A DNA stretch of 64,000 nt from Phytohabitans suffuscus (GTDB taxonomy: Bacteria > Actinomycetota > Actinomycetes > Mycobacteriales > Micromonosporaceae): the NCBI RefSeq assembly GCF_011764565.1, contig NZ_AP022871.1:4712320-4776319 (forward strand), read 5' to 3'. Under the pieces are notes generated by a model. The model had not been told where the DNA came from. It saw only the letters and a program-made list of their open reading frames with translations, and did no database searches. Positions 17,572-30,251 of the stretch are shown here, piece after piece. The position numbers and the translations under genes are program-made. Position 1 is the stretch's first letter, and the number at the start of each line of letters is the position of its first letter.

Positions 17572-18893
17572 GTGATCGAGGACCTTACCGCGGCGCGCTT
17601 GCAGATGGCGTTGTCGCTCGGCTGGCACATCATCATCGCCTCGTTCGGTGTGGGCATGCCGGCCGTCACCCTGTTCGCGGAGTGGCGGGGTACCGCACCG
17701 GCGACCCGGCCTACACCCGCCTCGCGCACCGCTGGGCCAAGGCGATGGGCGTGCTCTTCGCGGTCGGCGCGGTCTCCGGAACGATCCTGTCGTTCGAGAT
17801 GGGCCTGCTGTGGCCGGGGCTGATGGACCGCTACGGCGACGTGATCGGGCTGCCGTTCGCGCTGGAGGGCATCGCCTTCTTCATCGAGGCGATCTTCCTC
17901 GGCATCTACCTGTACGCCTGGGACCGGCTGCCGACCCGCGCGCACCTCCTCTCCGGCATCCCACTGTGCGTGGCGGGCGTGGCGTCCGCCTTCTTCGTCG
18001 TGTCGGCCAACGCGTGGATGAACCAGCCGCGCGGCTTCGACCTGGTCTCCGGCGAGGTGAGCGGCGTGGACCCGTGGGCGGCGATGTTCAACCCGGCGAC
18101 GCCGCCGCAGACCACGCACATGATCGTGGCGGCCTTCATGGTGACCGGCTTCGGCATCGCCAGCGTCTACGCGGTCGCGTACCTGCGCGGGCGGCGGGAC
18201 CGGTACCACCGGTTGGGCTTCGCCCTCCCGTTCACGATCGCCGCCCTGCTCGCGCCGGTGCAGGTCGTCGTCGGCGACTGGGCGGCCCGTTTCCTGGCCG
18301 AGTACCAGCCGGCGAAGCTCGCCGCCATCGAAGGGCTGGCCAGGACGGAGCGCGGCGCGCCCCTCTCGCTCGGCGGCGTCTACGTGGACGGCGAGCTCCG
18401 TTACGCCCTGGCGATCCCCGACGCGCTCTCCATCCTCGCCCACGGAAGCCCGAACGCCGAGGTCATCGGCCTCGACCAGGTGCCGGACGACGCCGAGCCG
18501 CCGGTGACGGTGGTGAAGTGGGCGTTCCAGGTGATGGTGGCGATCGGCTTCGGCCTGCTCGCGCTGGCCGCCTGGTGGGCGCTGGCCTGGTGGCGGCGGC
18601 GCGGGCCACCGCGCTCGACCTGGTTCTGGCGGGCGGCGGCACTCGCCGGAATCGGGGCCGCCGTCGCGGTCGAGGCCGGATGGGTCGTCACGGAGGTGGG
18701 GCGCCAGCCCTGGGTCGTGTACGGCCAGCTGCGCACCGCCGAGGCCGTGAATCCGGCGCCCGGGCTGGCCACCGGGCTGTTGCTCGTCGCCTGCGTGTAC
18801 GCGGTGCTCACCGTGGCCTCCGTGGCCGTGCTCCGGCGGATGGCCCACCGCGGCGCGGAGGAGCCGGTCGCCCCGCAGGAGGAGCTGCCGTGA
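17572..18893 (+). CDS. cydA: Cytochrome bd oxidase subunit I, frameshifted
   Basis: The gene encodes the haem-carrying subunit of the terminal quinol oxidase (about 440 residues, multi-pass). The N-terminus (RLQMALSLGWHIIIASFGVGMP) has the haem-ligand histidine, and after the break come GTILSFEMGLLWPG and FALEGIAFFIEAIFLG. The frame changes near 17688, where one G is missing from CGGGG; repair gives EWRGYRTGDPAYTRLAHRW, the expected family sequence. The start is GTG at 17572. Its TGA overlaps the cydB start. The product reduces oxygen to water at low oxygen tension. Confidence 0.9.
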
Positions 18894-19909
18894 CCACCGC
18901 CGACGCGCTGCTGGTGGTGCTGTGGCTGGGGCTGACCCTGTACACGCTGCTCGGCGGCGCGGACTTCGGCGCCGGCGTCTGGGACCTGGTCTCCGGCGGC
19001 GCGCGGCGCGGCGCCGCGCGGCGGGACCTGATCGAGCACTCGATCGGCCCGGTGTGGGAGGCCAACCACGTGTGGCTGATCCTCGTGGTGACGCTCTTCT
19101 GGACCGCGTTCCCGCCCGCGTTCGCGTCGTTCGCGTCCACGCTGTACATCCCGCTGACGCTGGCCGCGCTCGGCATCATCGGGCGGGGTGCGGCGTTCGC
19201 GTTCCGCAAGGCGAGCGACACGCTCGGGGAGCGGCGCCTGTACGGTGCCACGTTCGCCGCCTCGTCGGTGCTCACCCCGTTCTTCCTGGGCACGGCGGTC
19301 GGCGGCGTCGCCTCCCGGCGCGTACCGAGCGGCGTGGCGGCCGGCGACATCTGGACCAGCTGGCTCAACCCCACGTCCATCTACTGTGGAGTGCTGGCGG
19401 TCGGCGTGTGCGCGTACCTGGCCGCTGTGTACCTGATCGCCGACGCCCGGCGGGCCGGCAAACGGGTGCTGGTCGCCGAGTTCCGCCGCCGGGCGCTGGT
19501 CACCGGCGTGGCCGTGGGCGCCGTCGCGCTGGCGGGTGTCGCGGTGGTCGCGGTGGACGCCCCCGCCCTGTACGGCGGCCTGCGCGGCCAGGGCCTGCCG
19601 GTGGCCGCCGTCTCGATCGTCGCCGGGGTGGGGTCGCTCGTGCTGATCGCCGCCGGCCGTTACCGGCTCGTACGGGTCACCGCCGCGGTCGCGGTCGCCG
19701 CGATGCTGTGGGCCTGGGCCGCCGCCCAGTACCCGCTGCTCCTGCCCCCGGACCTGACGGTGCGGGAGGCCGCCGGCGACCCGACCGTCCTGTCCACCGT
19801 GCTGGGCGCCCTGGCGGTGGGCGCCGCGCTCCTGCTCCCGTCCCTGCTCTGGCTCTTCACCATCTTTCAACGAACCCCCGGCGCCCACCGCGCCCCACCC
19901 CGCAGTTGA
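18890..19909 (+). CDS. cydB: Cytochrome bd oxidase subunit II
   Basis: The 339-residue multi-pass membrane protein begins TADALLVVLWLGLTLYTLLGGADFGAGVW and contains IGPVWEANHVWLILVVTLFWTAFP, both hallmarks of CydB. The GTG at 18890 overlaps the cydA stop (GTGA) and follows an AGGAGG site, so the two subunits are translated together. No cydCD exporter genes are adjacent. Confidence 0.93.
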   Translation: MTTADALLVVLWLGLTLYTLLGGADFGAGVWDLVSGGARRGAARRDLIEHSIGPVWEANHVWLILVVTLFWTAFPPAFASFASTLYIPLTLAALGIIGRGAAFAFRKASDTLGERRLYGATFAASSVLTPFFLGTAVGGVASRRVPSGVAAGDIWTSWLNPTSIYCGVLAVGVCAYLAAVYLIADARRAGKRVLVAEFRRRALVTGVAVGAVALAGVAVVAVDAPALYGGLRGQGLPVAAVSIVAGVGSLVLIAAGRYRLVRVTAAVAVAAMLWAWAAAQYPLLLPPDLTVREAAGDPTVLSTVLGALAVGAALLLPSLLWLFTIFQRTPGAHRAPPRS

Positions 19910-19949
19910 CCTCAACGGGCTCAGGCCCGCGTGGCCGGAGGGCGCGGCT

Positions 19950-20927
19950 CTAGGACGTGTTGCCGTGGCGGTCGCGGGACTTGAGGCGGGTGGTGGGCAT
20001 CGGCGGGGCGGGGAGCCGGTCGCCGGCGTAGCCGCGCACCTCGCCGTAGCGGGCTGACGCCGCGGCCCACTCCTCGCGCGCCGCGACGACGTCTTCGTGC
20101 GAGCGGCCCACGAAGTTCCACCACATGACCAGCGGCTCCTCGAACGGCTCTCCGCCGAGCAGGAACAGCCGCGTCTCGTCGGCCGCGCTCAGCGTGACCG
20201 ACTCGCGGCCGCTGCCGAGGTAGAGCAGCGCGCCCGGGTCGAGCGGGGTGCCGCCGACCAGGGCGGTGCCGGTGAGCGTGATCGCCGCGTACTCGAAGTC
20301 GGGGCGCAGTGGGACCACGACCTCGGCGCCCCCGGCCAGCGCCACGTCGGCGCCGAAGAGCGGGGTGTGTACCTGTGCCGGCGAGCGCAGCTCGTCCAGC
20401 TCGCCGACCACGACGGTGATCGTCACGCCCTCGTCGCGGAGCACCGGCATGCTCGCGTGATGCTCGAACCGCGCCGCTCCCGCCCGGGCGTCCTCGGGCA
20501 GCGCCACCCACAGCTGCAGCCCGTGCATGCCGGGCGGGTGCCCGGCCGGCGACTCCTCGGAGTGTGCGATGCCGTGGCCGGAGGTCATCAGGTTGAGCTG
20601 TCCGGGCACGATCGTCTGCAGGCTGCCCAGGCTGTCGCGGTGCAGCACCTCGCCGTCGAGCAGCCAGGTCACGGTCTGCAGCCCGGTGTGCGGGTGCGGC
20701 GGCACCTGCATGCCCGGCCCGCTGCCGATGTCTTCCGGGCCGAAGTGGTCGGCGAAGCACCAGGCGCCGACCATGCGGCGCTCGCGGTGCGGCAGCAGGC
20801 GGCGGACCACCGTGTACTTGCCGATGGGCACGTCGTGACCGGGCAGCATCACGCTCGTCGGCGCCTCGATCACCGTGACGGTGCCGCCGCAGAGCGTCTC
20901 CTGCGGGTCGGGCTCGAGGTTGCTCAT
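19950..20927 (-). CDS. Pirin family protein
   Basis: The 325-residue bicupin protein carries the pirin N-terminal metal motif (PPHPHTGLQTVTW) with GHGIAHSE further on. Bacterial pirins include quercetinases and regulators of central metabolism; the role here is not evident. The ATG at 20927 (MSNLEPDPQETL) is preferred over a longer frame that runs into the next gene. It lies downstream of kgd and DUF6104 on the same strand and may be co-transcribed. Confidence 0.9.
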   Translation of the reverse strand: MSNLEPDPQETLCGGTVTVIEAPTSVMLPGHDVPIGKYTVVRRLLPHRERRMVGAWCFADHFGPEDIGSGPGMQVPPHPHTGLQTVTWLLDGEVLHRDSLGSLQTIVPGQLNLMTSGHGIAHSEESPAGHPPGMHGLQLWVALPEDARAGAARFEHHASMPVLRDEGVTITVVVGELDELRSPAQVHTPLFGADVALAGGAEVVVPLRPDFEYAAITLTGTALVGGTPLDPGALLYLGSGRESVTLSAADETRLFLLGGEPFEEPLVMWWNFVGRSHEDVVAAREEWAAASARYGEVRGYAGDRLPAPPMPTTRLKSRDRHGNTS

Positions 20928-20938
20928 CGAAGGGGCCC

Positions 20939-21107
20939 CTACTCCTCGTCGAGGTCGTCGTCCAAGCGGGCCAGCCAGGTGGCGAACCGCTCGATCGGTG
21001 TCTCGAACTCCGGGTTGAGGTCGATGAAGTCGCGCAGCCGCTCGGCCATCCACTCCATCGTCACCGACTCTTCGCCGCGCCGTTCGGCCAGCTCCTCGAT
21101 GCCGCGG

Positions 21108-21121
<14 letters not shown>
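20939..21121 (-). CDS. DUF6104 family small protein
   Basis: This 60-residue acidic protein (MYFTDRGIEELAERRGEE ... LDDDLDEE) matches the small actinobacterial family DUF6104 from memory. Its start overlaps the last 14 bases of kgd, so it is translated with the 2-oxoglutarate dehydrogenase. The conserved linkage suggests a link to that enzyme, but no function is known to me. Confidence 0.82.
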
Positions 21122-24830
<3,709 letters not shown>

Positions 24831-24967
24831 GGCCGGTAATCGCCTCTTTCGCGCGGTGAACGTCTGGGGCGGGAAGTCAGAAGTCGGCATCAAGGCTACG
24901 CCGTGCGCATACCAGGTGCGTATTCGCGGTCTTCCCGTGTCGTGATTCACAAGTGTCACAAGCTGCT

Positions 24968-24998
24968 CGGGGCGCTCCGTACGTCACGGAGCGCCCCG
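24968..24998 (-). terminator. Terminator hairpin of the ABC exporter operon
   Basis: CGGGGCGCTCCGT and ACGGAGCGCCCCG form a perfect 13-bp stem with a 5-base loop. It lies 27 bases past the stop of the ABC permease gene and upstream of kgd. Confidence 0.75.
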
Positions 24999-25025
24999 AC
25001 TGCAACTACGAGTGGTCGCGAAACG

Positions 25026-25856
25026 CTACGAGATGTCCCGCGTTCGGGTGATCAGGGTGCCGATCGTCCCGGTGAGGACCGACCACCCCACGAGGACTAC
25101 CGCGCCCACCCAGAAGACGGGTTGGCCCGGGATGTTGGTGCCGCTGACCATCAGGCCGGACGCGATCGAGGGCAGCCCGTACTGCAGGTCGCTGATCCAG
25201 TCCGCGTCGAGCCAGTTGGCGAAGAGGGTGAAGAAGATCGCCCCGGCCGCGGTGCCGAGCAGGTAGAGCGCCACCGCGGTCACGGTCGCGCCGATCTGGC
25301 TGCGGATCAGCACGCCGAAGCCGACCCCGAGGACGCCCCACAGCACGTACGCGAGCAGGTTGAGCAGGATCGACCGGAGCACCGGCCACTCGCCGAGCTG
25401 GTTGGAGACGTCCTGGGTGCTCAGGAAGATGATCGTCGCCGGGATGTTCAGCGCCGTGGTGACCAGCCAGTACCCCGCGCCGGCCAGCGCCGCCGCCACC
25501 AGCTTCGCCAGGATCACCGCGGTGCGGTGCGGCGTGCTGAGGAACGTGGTGGTCACCGTCTGGTGCTGGAACTCGCTGGTGATCACCACGATGCCGAGGA
25601 GCAGCACGAAGAGCAGCCCGAAGAACTGTCCCGAGGTGTAGAGGTTGGCGGCCTGGTAGACGACGTCGCGGGTGGCCTCGAAGGTGGCCGCGTCGTCGGG
25701 GTTGAGGCCCTCGGGTGTCGGCTCGCTCAGCGCGTAGTACGCGCCGAGCGCGTTGACCAGGAAGGTCAGCGCCAGCATGGCGAACGCGCCGAGCCCGAAG
25801 AGCCACCACGCGTTCGTGGTGCGGATCTTCAGGAACTCGCTGCGGACGAGGTTCAT
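25026..25856 (-). CDS. ABC transporter permease (ABC-2 type)
   Basis: The 276-residue membrane protein has about six hydrophobic segments and begins MNLVRSEFLKIRTTNAWW, a start typical of actinobacterial ABC-2 permeases. Its ATG overlaps the stop of the ATPase gene (ATGA). Together they form an exporter of unknown substrate; many such pairs export antibiotics or lipids. Confidence 0.9.
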   Translation of the reverse strand: MNLVRSEFLKIRTTNAWWLFGLGAFAMLALTFLVNALGAYYALSEPTPEGLNPDDAATFEATRDVVYQAANLYTSGQFFGLLFVLLLGIVVITSEFQHQTVTTTFLSTPHRTAVILAKLVAAALAGAGYWLVTTALNIPATIIFLSTQDVSNQLGEWPVLRSILLNLLAYVLWGVLGVGFGVLIRSQIGATVTAVALYLLGTAAGAIFFTLFANWLDADWISDLQYGLPSIASGLMVSGTNIPGQPVFWVGAVVLVGWSVLTGTIGTLITRTRDIS

Positions 25857-26764
25857 CGGATGGCCGCCTTTCCCGCGGTGAGCTCCAGGAACACGCGTTC
25901 CAGGTCGGGCCGTTCGAGGGTCAGCTCGTGCAGCTCGACGCCCGCCTTGAGGGCGGCCCGCCCGACACCCGGCGCGTCGATGCCGGCGACCATGAGGGCG
26001 CCCTCGCCGTTCGGGGTGACGGTGGCCTTCAGGGCGGTGAGAGCCGAGGTCAGCTCCTCCACCTGCGGCGTGCGCACCCGTACCTGGGCACTGTGCGCCA
26101 TCGAGTCCATGACCTGCGTGACCGTGCCCTGGCGGACGAGCTTGCCGGCCGCGATGATCACCAGGTCGTCGGCGAGCAGCTGCATCTCGGAGAGCAGGTG
26201 GCTGGAGACGAGGACGGTGCGGCCCTGCGCGGCGAGTGCCTTGAGCAGGTCGCGCATCCACCGGATGCCCTCGGGGTCGAGGCCGTTGGCCGGCTCGTCC
26301 AGCACCAGCACCTGGGGGTCGCCGAGCAGCGCGGCGGCGATGCCGAGCCGCTGGCGCATGCCCAGCGAGTACCCCTTGAACTTGCGCTTCGCCGCCGGGG
26401 TCAGGCCGACCGTGGCCATGACCTCGTCGGCCCGCTGGCGAGGAAAGCCGGCGGCCCCGCAGATCACCCGCAGGTGGTTGATGCCCGTGCGTCCCTTGTG
26501 CGCGCTGGACGCCTCCAGCACCGCGCCGACCGTCCGCAGGGGGTCCTTAAGGTCGGCGTACCGCTGGCCACCGATCGTGGCCGTGCCGGCGGTGGGCTTG
26601 ACCAGGTTGAGCAACATGCGCAGCGTCGTCGTCTTACCCGCACCGTTGGGGCCCAGGAAGCCCGTCACGCGGCCCGGCTCGACGGTAAACGACAAGTTAT
26701 CGACCGCTCTGACGTTTTTGTAGTGTTTCGTCAGCCCGGACACGACAATCTGTCCGTCAGACAT
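25853..26764 (-). CDS. ABC transporter ATP-binding protein
   Basis: The 303-residue ATPase has Walker A GPNGAGKTT, signature YSLGMRQRLG and Walker B VLVLDEPANGLDP, the drug/lipid exporter type. The C-terminal 80 residues form the usual accessory domain. GGAGGAG precedes the ATG at 26764. It is translationally coupled to the permease that follows. Confidence 0.93.
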   Translation of the reverse strand: MSDGQIVVSGLTKHYKNVRAVDNLSFTVEPGRVTGFLGPNGAGKTTTLRMLLNLVKPTAGTATIGGQRYADLKDPLRTVGAVLEASSAHKGRTGINHLRVICGAAGFPRQRADEVMATVGLTPAAKRKFKGYSLGMRQRLGIAAALLGDPQVLVLDEPANGLDPEGIRWMRDLLKALAAQGRTVLVSSHLLSEMQLLADDLVIIAAGKLVRQGTVTQVMDSMAHSAQVRVRTPQVEELTSALTALKATVTPNGEGALMVAGIDAPGVGRAALKAGVELHELTLERPDLERVFLELTAGKAAIR

Positions 26765-26958
26765 CTCTCTCCTCCCGTGGACACGGCGCGAAGCCCGCGC
26801 CGCGCGCACACAGAGTGACGGGTGCGAAGAGGATTTTCAATCCAGCCACGGGCGGCACCCGCAAGGGCGGCCCAAAACGTCTCACATTCCAGATACCCGC
26901 CACGCGTGATACACGCTCGGGATACTCGCTGATCACCGTGGATGCCTACACAGAGAGC

Positions 26959-27762
26959 ATGGCTGTACTCCTCACCAGCGCGGCGTCCGCGGGGTCCACC
27001 GGCACCAGCGGGTACTCGCTGCTGATCGCCGATGACGGCGCGGAGGTCGCCGCCGCCCAGCGGCTGCGCTACGACGTCTTCGCCGCGGAACTGGGCGCCA
27101 AGCTGCCCACCGCCGGCTCGGGTCTCGACGTCGACGAGTTCGACGAGTTCTGTGACCACCTCATCGTGCGTGAGGACCCGTCGGGAGCCGTGGTCGGCAC
27201 GTACCGGATGCTCCCGCCCCAGGCCGCGGCCCGCGCCGGCCGCCGGTACTCCGACACCGAGTTCGACATGAGCGCGCTCAGCCCGCTCCGCGACCACCTC
27301 GTGGAGACCGGCCGGTCGTGCGTGCACCCCGACCACCGCACCGGGGCCGTGATCAACCTGATGTGGGCCGGCATCGCCCGGTACCTGCACCTCAAGAACC
27401 TGCGCTGGCTGGGCGGCTGCGCCTCGGTCCCGGCCGCCGAAGGCCCGGAGGTCGTCGCCGGCGTGTGGGACCTGGTCCGCGCAAAGCACATGTCGCCGCC
27501 CGCGCTTCGGGTGTGGCCGCGCCGCCCGTGGCTCGCCGAGCCGGGCGCCGCCGAGGCGGTCGCCGCGCACACCGGCCGGGCCGCCGTCCCGCCCCTGCTC
27601 CGCGGCTACCTGCGGCTGGGCGCGTGGATCTGCGGCGAGCCGGCGTACGACCCGGACTTCAACGTCGCCGACCTGTACGTGCTGCTCTCGCTCGACCGGG
27701 TCGACCCGCGCTACCTGAAGCACTTCCTCGGCAGCGGGCACGGCCTCGGAGACAGCAGGTGA
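26959..27762 (+). CDS. GNAT-type N-acyltransferase (OlsB/hemolysin-like)
   Basis: The 267-residue protein has the layout of the acetyltransferase/hemolysin-like family that includes the ornithine-lipid acyltransferase OlsB: AAAQRLRYDVFAAELG, DEFDEFCDHLIV, GTYRMLPP and ETGRSCVHPDHR. The ATG at 26959 is preferred; a GTG at 26938 is possible. It overlaps the next acyltransferase gene (GTGA at 27759), which fits a two-step lipid acylation as in ornithine-lipid synthesis. The product is inferred. Confidence 0.82.
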   Translation: MAVLLTSAASAGSTGTSGYSLLIADDGAEVAAAQRLRYDVFAAELGAKLPTAGSGLDVDEFDEFCDHLIVREDPSGAVVGTYRMLPPQAAARAGRRYSDTEFDMSALSPLRDHLVETGRSCVHPDHRTGAVINLMWAGIARYLHLKNLRWLGGCASVPAAEGPEVVAGVWDLVRAKHMSPPALRVWPRRPWLAEPGAAEAVAAHTGRAAVPPLLRGYLRLGAWICGEPAYDPDFNVADLYVLLSLDRVDPRYLKHFLGSGHGLGDSR

Positions 27763-28589
27763 GCGGCACGGTGAGCACGATGTGGCAGCCGCGGTCGGAC
27801 TGCGGTCCGGAGTGCCTGCCCGACCCCGAGTCGAGCGCGCGCGTCTCGGGCGTACGCCAGGTGGCCCGCTTCTTCGCCCTGATCGGCGCGCTCGTCGGCG
27901 GGGTGGCGTTGCTGCCGGTACTCCCGCTGCTCAAGCCGCGCGGGCGCCGAGCCGCCGCGCGGGCCTGGGCCCGGTCGATCCTGGCCGCCCTGGAGGTCCG
28001 GCTGGTCACCAAGGGGCGGCTCCCCACCGAAAGGGCGCTGCTGGTGGCCAACCACATCTCGTGGCTGGACATCGTCGCGGTGCTCGCCGTGGCGCCGGCC
28101 CAGATGCTGGCCAAGCACGACGTGCGGGACTGGCCGGTGATCGGCCGCCTCGCCGCGACGGCCGGCACGATCTTCGTCGACCGCACCCGGCCGCGGGCCC
28201 TGCCGGGCACGGTCTCCGACGTGGCCGCGGCACTGCGGGCCGGCGGGGTGGTCGCGGTCTTCCCGGAGGGTACGACCTGGTGCGGCGCGATGGCCGGACA
28301 CTTCCGCCCGGCGATGTTCCAGGCCGCGCTGGACGCCGGCGCCAAGGTGGTGCCGGTCGCGATCAACTACGGCGAGCGGCCCACGACCGTCGCGTTCCTC
28401 GGCGAGGACAGCCTGTGGGTGTCGCTGCGCCGGGTGCTGGCCGTGCGCCGGCTCGTCGTGTCGGTGACCGCAACGCCCGCGCTGCACCCCGAGGCGGTCG
28501 CGACCCGGCGGCAGCTGGCCCGGGTGGCCGAGGCCGCGGTCCGCACCGAGGGCCCGGTCTACCAGGGCGCGATGGGTCTCGCCGCGTAG
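27759..28589 (+). CDS. 1-acyl-glycerol-3-phosphate acyltransferase family (PlsC/OlsA-like)
   Basis: The 276-residue protein carries NHISWLD (HX4D catalytic motif) and FPEGTTW, both diagnostic of PlsC-type acyltransferases, with one N-terminal membrane segment (FFALIGALVGGVALLPVLPLL). The GTG at 27759 overlaps the preceding stop; starts at 27771 or 27780 are also possible. Paired with the GNAT-like gene, it may do the second, O-acyl step of an amino-lipid pathway. A strong hairpin follows its stop. Confidence 0.87.
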   Translation: MSGTVSTMWQPRSDCGPECLPDPESSARVSGVRQVARFFALIGALVGGVALLPVLPLLKPRGRRAAARAWARSILAALEVRLVTKGRLPTERALLVANHISWLDIVAVLAVAPAQMLAKHDVRDWPVIGRLAATAGTIFVDRTRPRALPGTVSDVAAALRAGGVVAVFPEGTTWCGAMAGHFRPAMFQAALDAGAKVVPVAINYGERPTTVAFLGEDSLWVSLRRVLAVRRLVVSVTATPALHPEAVATRRQLARVAEAAVRTEGPVYQGAMGLAA

Positions 28590-28600
28590 CTTTACCTGAT

Positions 28601-28634
28601 CAGGGCGCCCTTCCGGCACGGGAGGGGCGCCCTG
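28601..28634 (+). terminator. Terminator hairpin after PlsC-like gene
   Basis: CAGGGCGCCCTTCC pairs with GGAGGGGCGCCCTG (one mismatch) around a 6-base loop, eleven bases past the stop codon. Confidence 0.75.
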
Positions 28635-28640
28635 TTCGTG

Positions 28641-28679
28641 TCGCGATACCGCGCTGGTCTATCGCGATGTATCGCGTTA
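28641..28679 (+). promoter_or_regulatory. Candidate PadR operator
   Basis: TCGCGATA (28641-28648) is followed by TATCGCGATGTATCGCGTTA (28660-28679), giving three TATCGCG-type half sites in alternating orientation. They end 11 bases before the DUF4097 gene, which is coupled to a padR gene, so autoregulation is likely. Confidence 0.5.
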
Positions 28680-28690
28680 GGCTGAGTGTC

Positions 28691-29536
28691 ATGCCCACCT
28701 GGACGGTCGAGACACCGCAGCGGCTCAGCTTCGAGCAGCCGGTCTCGCGCCTTGACGTATATCTCATTTCCGGCCGGCTCAACGTGGTCGGCACCGACGG
28801 GCCGGCCCGTGTCGAGATCGCCAACGCCGGGGGCAAGCCGATCACGGTCGAGGAGCGCGACGGCCGTCTCTCGGTGCGGCACGAGCGGATTCCCAAGTGG
28901 CCGGGCTTCCTGCGCTGGCTGATCCAGTTCGGCCGGCGCTACCGGGTCGACGTCTCGATCGCCGTGCCGGTCGACGCCCGTGCCGACCTGCACCTCATCG
29001 ACGGCTCCGTGATCGCCTCGGGGCTGCGGCGGGAGACGTTCGTCGACGTGACCAGCGGGCGCATCACGCTGATGGGCCTCGGCGGGCGCACCGTGGCCAA
29101 GCTGATCTCCGGCCCGGTCGAGGCGCTGGGTGTGGCGGACGACCTGACCATGGAGACGGTCTCCGGTGAGCTGATCCTGGCCGACAGCCCGGCCGAGCGG
29201 GTGCACGCCCGCACCGTCTCCGGCTCGATCACCTGCGACCTGGACAACCCGCGCCGCAGCGAGATCCGGCTCGGCACCACGTCGGGCAGCGTGACCGTGC
29301 GCGTACGCGAAGACAGCGACCTGAGCGTCCACCTGCACACCACGTCGGGGCGGATCACCAGCGCCTTCCCGGGGCTGCGCTCCGGCGACGGCCCGCCGTG
29401 GACCAAGGACGCGCAGGGCATCCTCGGCGCGGGCGAGGGCAAGCTGTGGGCGAGCACCACGTCCGGCAGCATCGCGCTGCTCTCCCGGCCCGCGCCCGAC
29501 CCGGACGACGCCGAGCCCGAGGACGTGGCGCCATGA
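28691..29536 (+). CDS. DUF4097 family beta-strand repeat protein
   Basis: The 281-residue protein lacks a signal peptide and has many short beta repeats of the DUF4097 adhesin-like type (TSGRITLMGLGG, VSGELILADSP, VSGSITCDLDN, TTSGSVTVRVRED, TTSGSIALLS). Such proteins are commonly encoded with PadR regulators, as here; the ATG of padR overlaps its stop. Its function is not established. Its own upstream region holds the proposed PadR operator. Confidence 0.87.
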   Translation: MPTWTVETPQRLSFEQPVSRLDVYLISGRLNVVGTDGPARVEIANAGGKPITVEERDGRLSVRHERIPKWPGFLRWLIQFGRRYRVDVSIAVPVDARADLHLIDGSVIASGLRRETFVDVTSGRITLMGLGGRTVAKLISGPVEALGVADDLTMETVSGELILADSPAERVHARTVSGSITCDLDNPRRSEIRLGTTSGSVTVRVREDSDLSVHLHTTSGRITSAFPGLRSGDGPPWTKDAQGILGAGEGKLWASTTSGSIALLSRPAPDPDDAEPEDVAP

Positions 29537-30161
29537 CCGCCGTCTTCAGCCACGGGCGGCTCCGGCTCTACCTGCTCAAGCTGCTCGACGAGGGCCCCAA
29601 GCACGGATACGAGCTGATCCGCCTGCTGGAAAACCGCTTCCTGGGGCTGTACGCGCCCAGTGCCGGCACGATCTACCCCGGCTCCAGCGGATGGAGACCG
29701 AGGGGCTGGTCTCGCACACCGCCGCGGGCGGGCGGAAGGTGTACGAGATCACCGACGCCGGCCGCGCCGAGCTGCGCCAGCGGGCGGGCGAGCTGGACGT
29801 GCTGGAGTCGGACATCCGGGCGTCGGTGGAAGACCTGGCCTCGCTGGCCAACGAGATACAGGACGAGGTGCGCGGCTCGGTGCGCGACCTCAAGCGGGAG
29901 CTCAACCAGGCGACCCGGGAGACGCGGCGCGGCGGGCGCGACTTCCAGTGGGAGTTCCAGTGGGGCGGGCCCGGCTCGTCCACCCGTGGCGAGCCGGCCT
30001 CGGGCACGGCGCTCGACGAGCTGGAGAAGCGGATCGACGCGTTCGCGGCCGAGGTGCGGCAGCTGGTGCGCGGCGCGCGGCTGACCGAAGGGCAGGCGCG
30101 TACGGCGACCCGCGTGCTCGACGCCTCGCTGGCCACGCTCCGGCGCCTGTTTCGCAGCTGA
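29533..30161 (+). CDS. PadR family transcriptional regulator, frameshifted
   Basis: The N-terminal winged helix (LRLYLLKLLDEGPKHGYELIRLLENRF ... AGTIYP) and the continuation (METEGLVSHTAAGGRKVYEITDAGRAEL) lie in different frames. The break is near 29678, where one C seems lost from TACCCCG; repair gives the PadR consensus TIYPRLQRMETEGLV. The C-terminal part is a long helical dimerisation region. The ATG overlaps the stop of the DUF4097 gene. It probably represses this two-gene operon. Confidence 0.88.
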
Positions 30162-30198
30162 CCGGCCATGACGCCGACCAGGGTGGCCACCTGGCTAC

Positions 30199-30215
30199 TC
30201 TCAGGTTCTTCTCAG
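30199..30215 (+). promoter_or_regulatory. Paired TCTCAG boxes upstream of two-component operon
   Basis: TCTCAG occurs at 30199 and again at 30210, an 11-bp period as expected for OmpR/PhoB-type regulators binding one face of the DNA. A like-spaced pair precedes htrA (32609-32625). This suggests autoregulation by the response regulator. Confidence 0.4.
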
Positions 30216-30251
30216 CCAGTCCCCAGTGATGGCCCAGCGCCAAGGGGAATG

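Noticed and set aside
16966..17690. Programmed frameshifting in the SDR and cydA genes
   Set aside because: There is no slippery heptamer or conserved downstream structure, and the same kind of single G/C loss recurs in nine unrelated genes.
17648..19909. Single 753-codon frame spanning cydA and cydB
   Set aside because: Only its second part (from 18890) is real CydB; the first part reads cydA out of frame.
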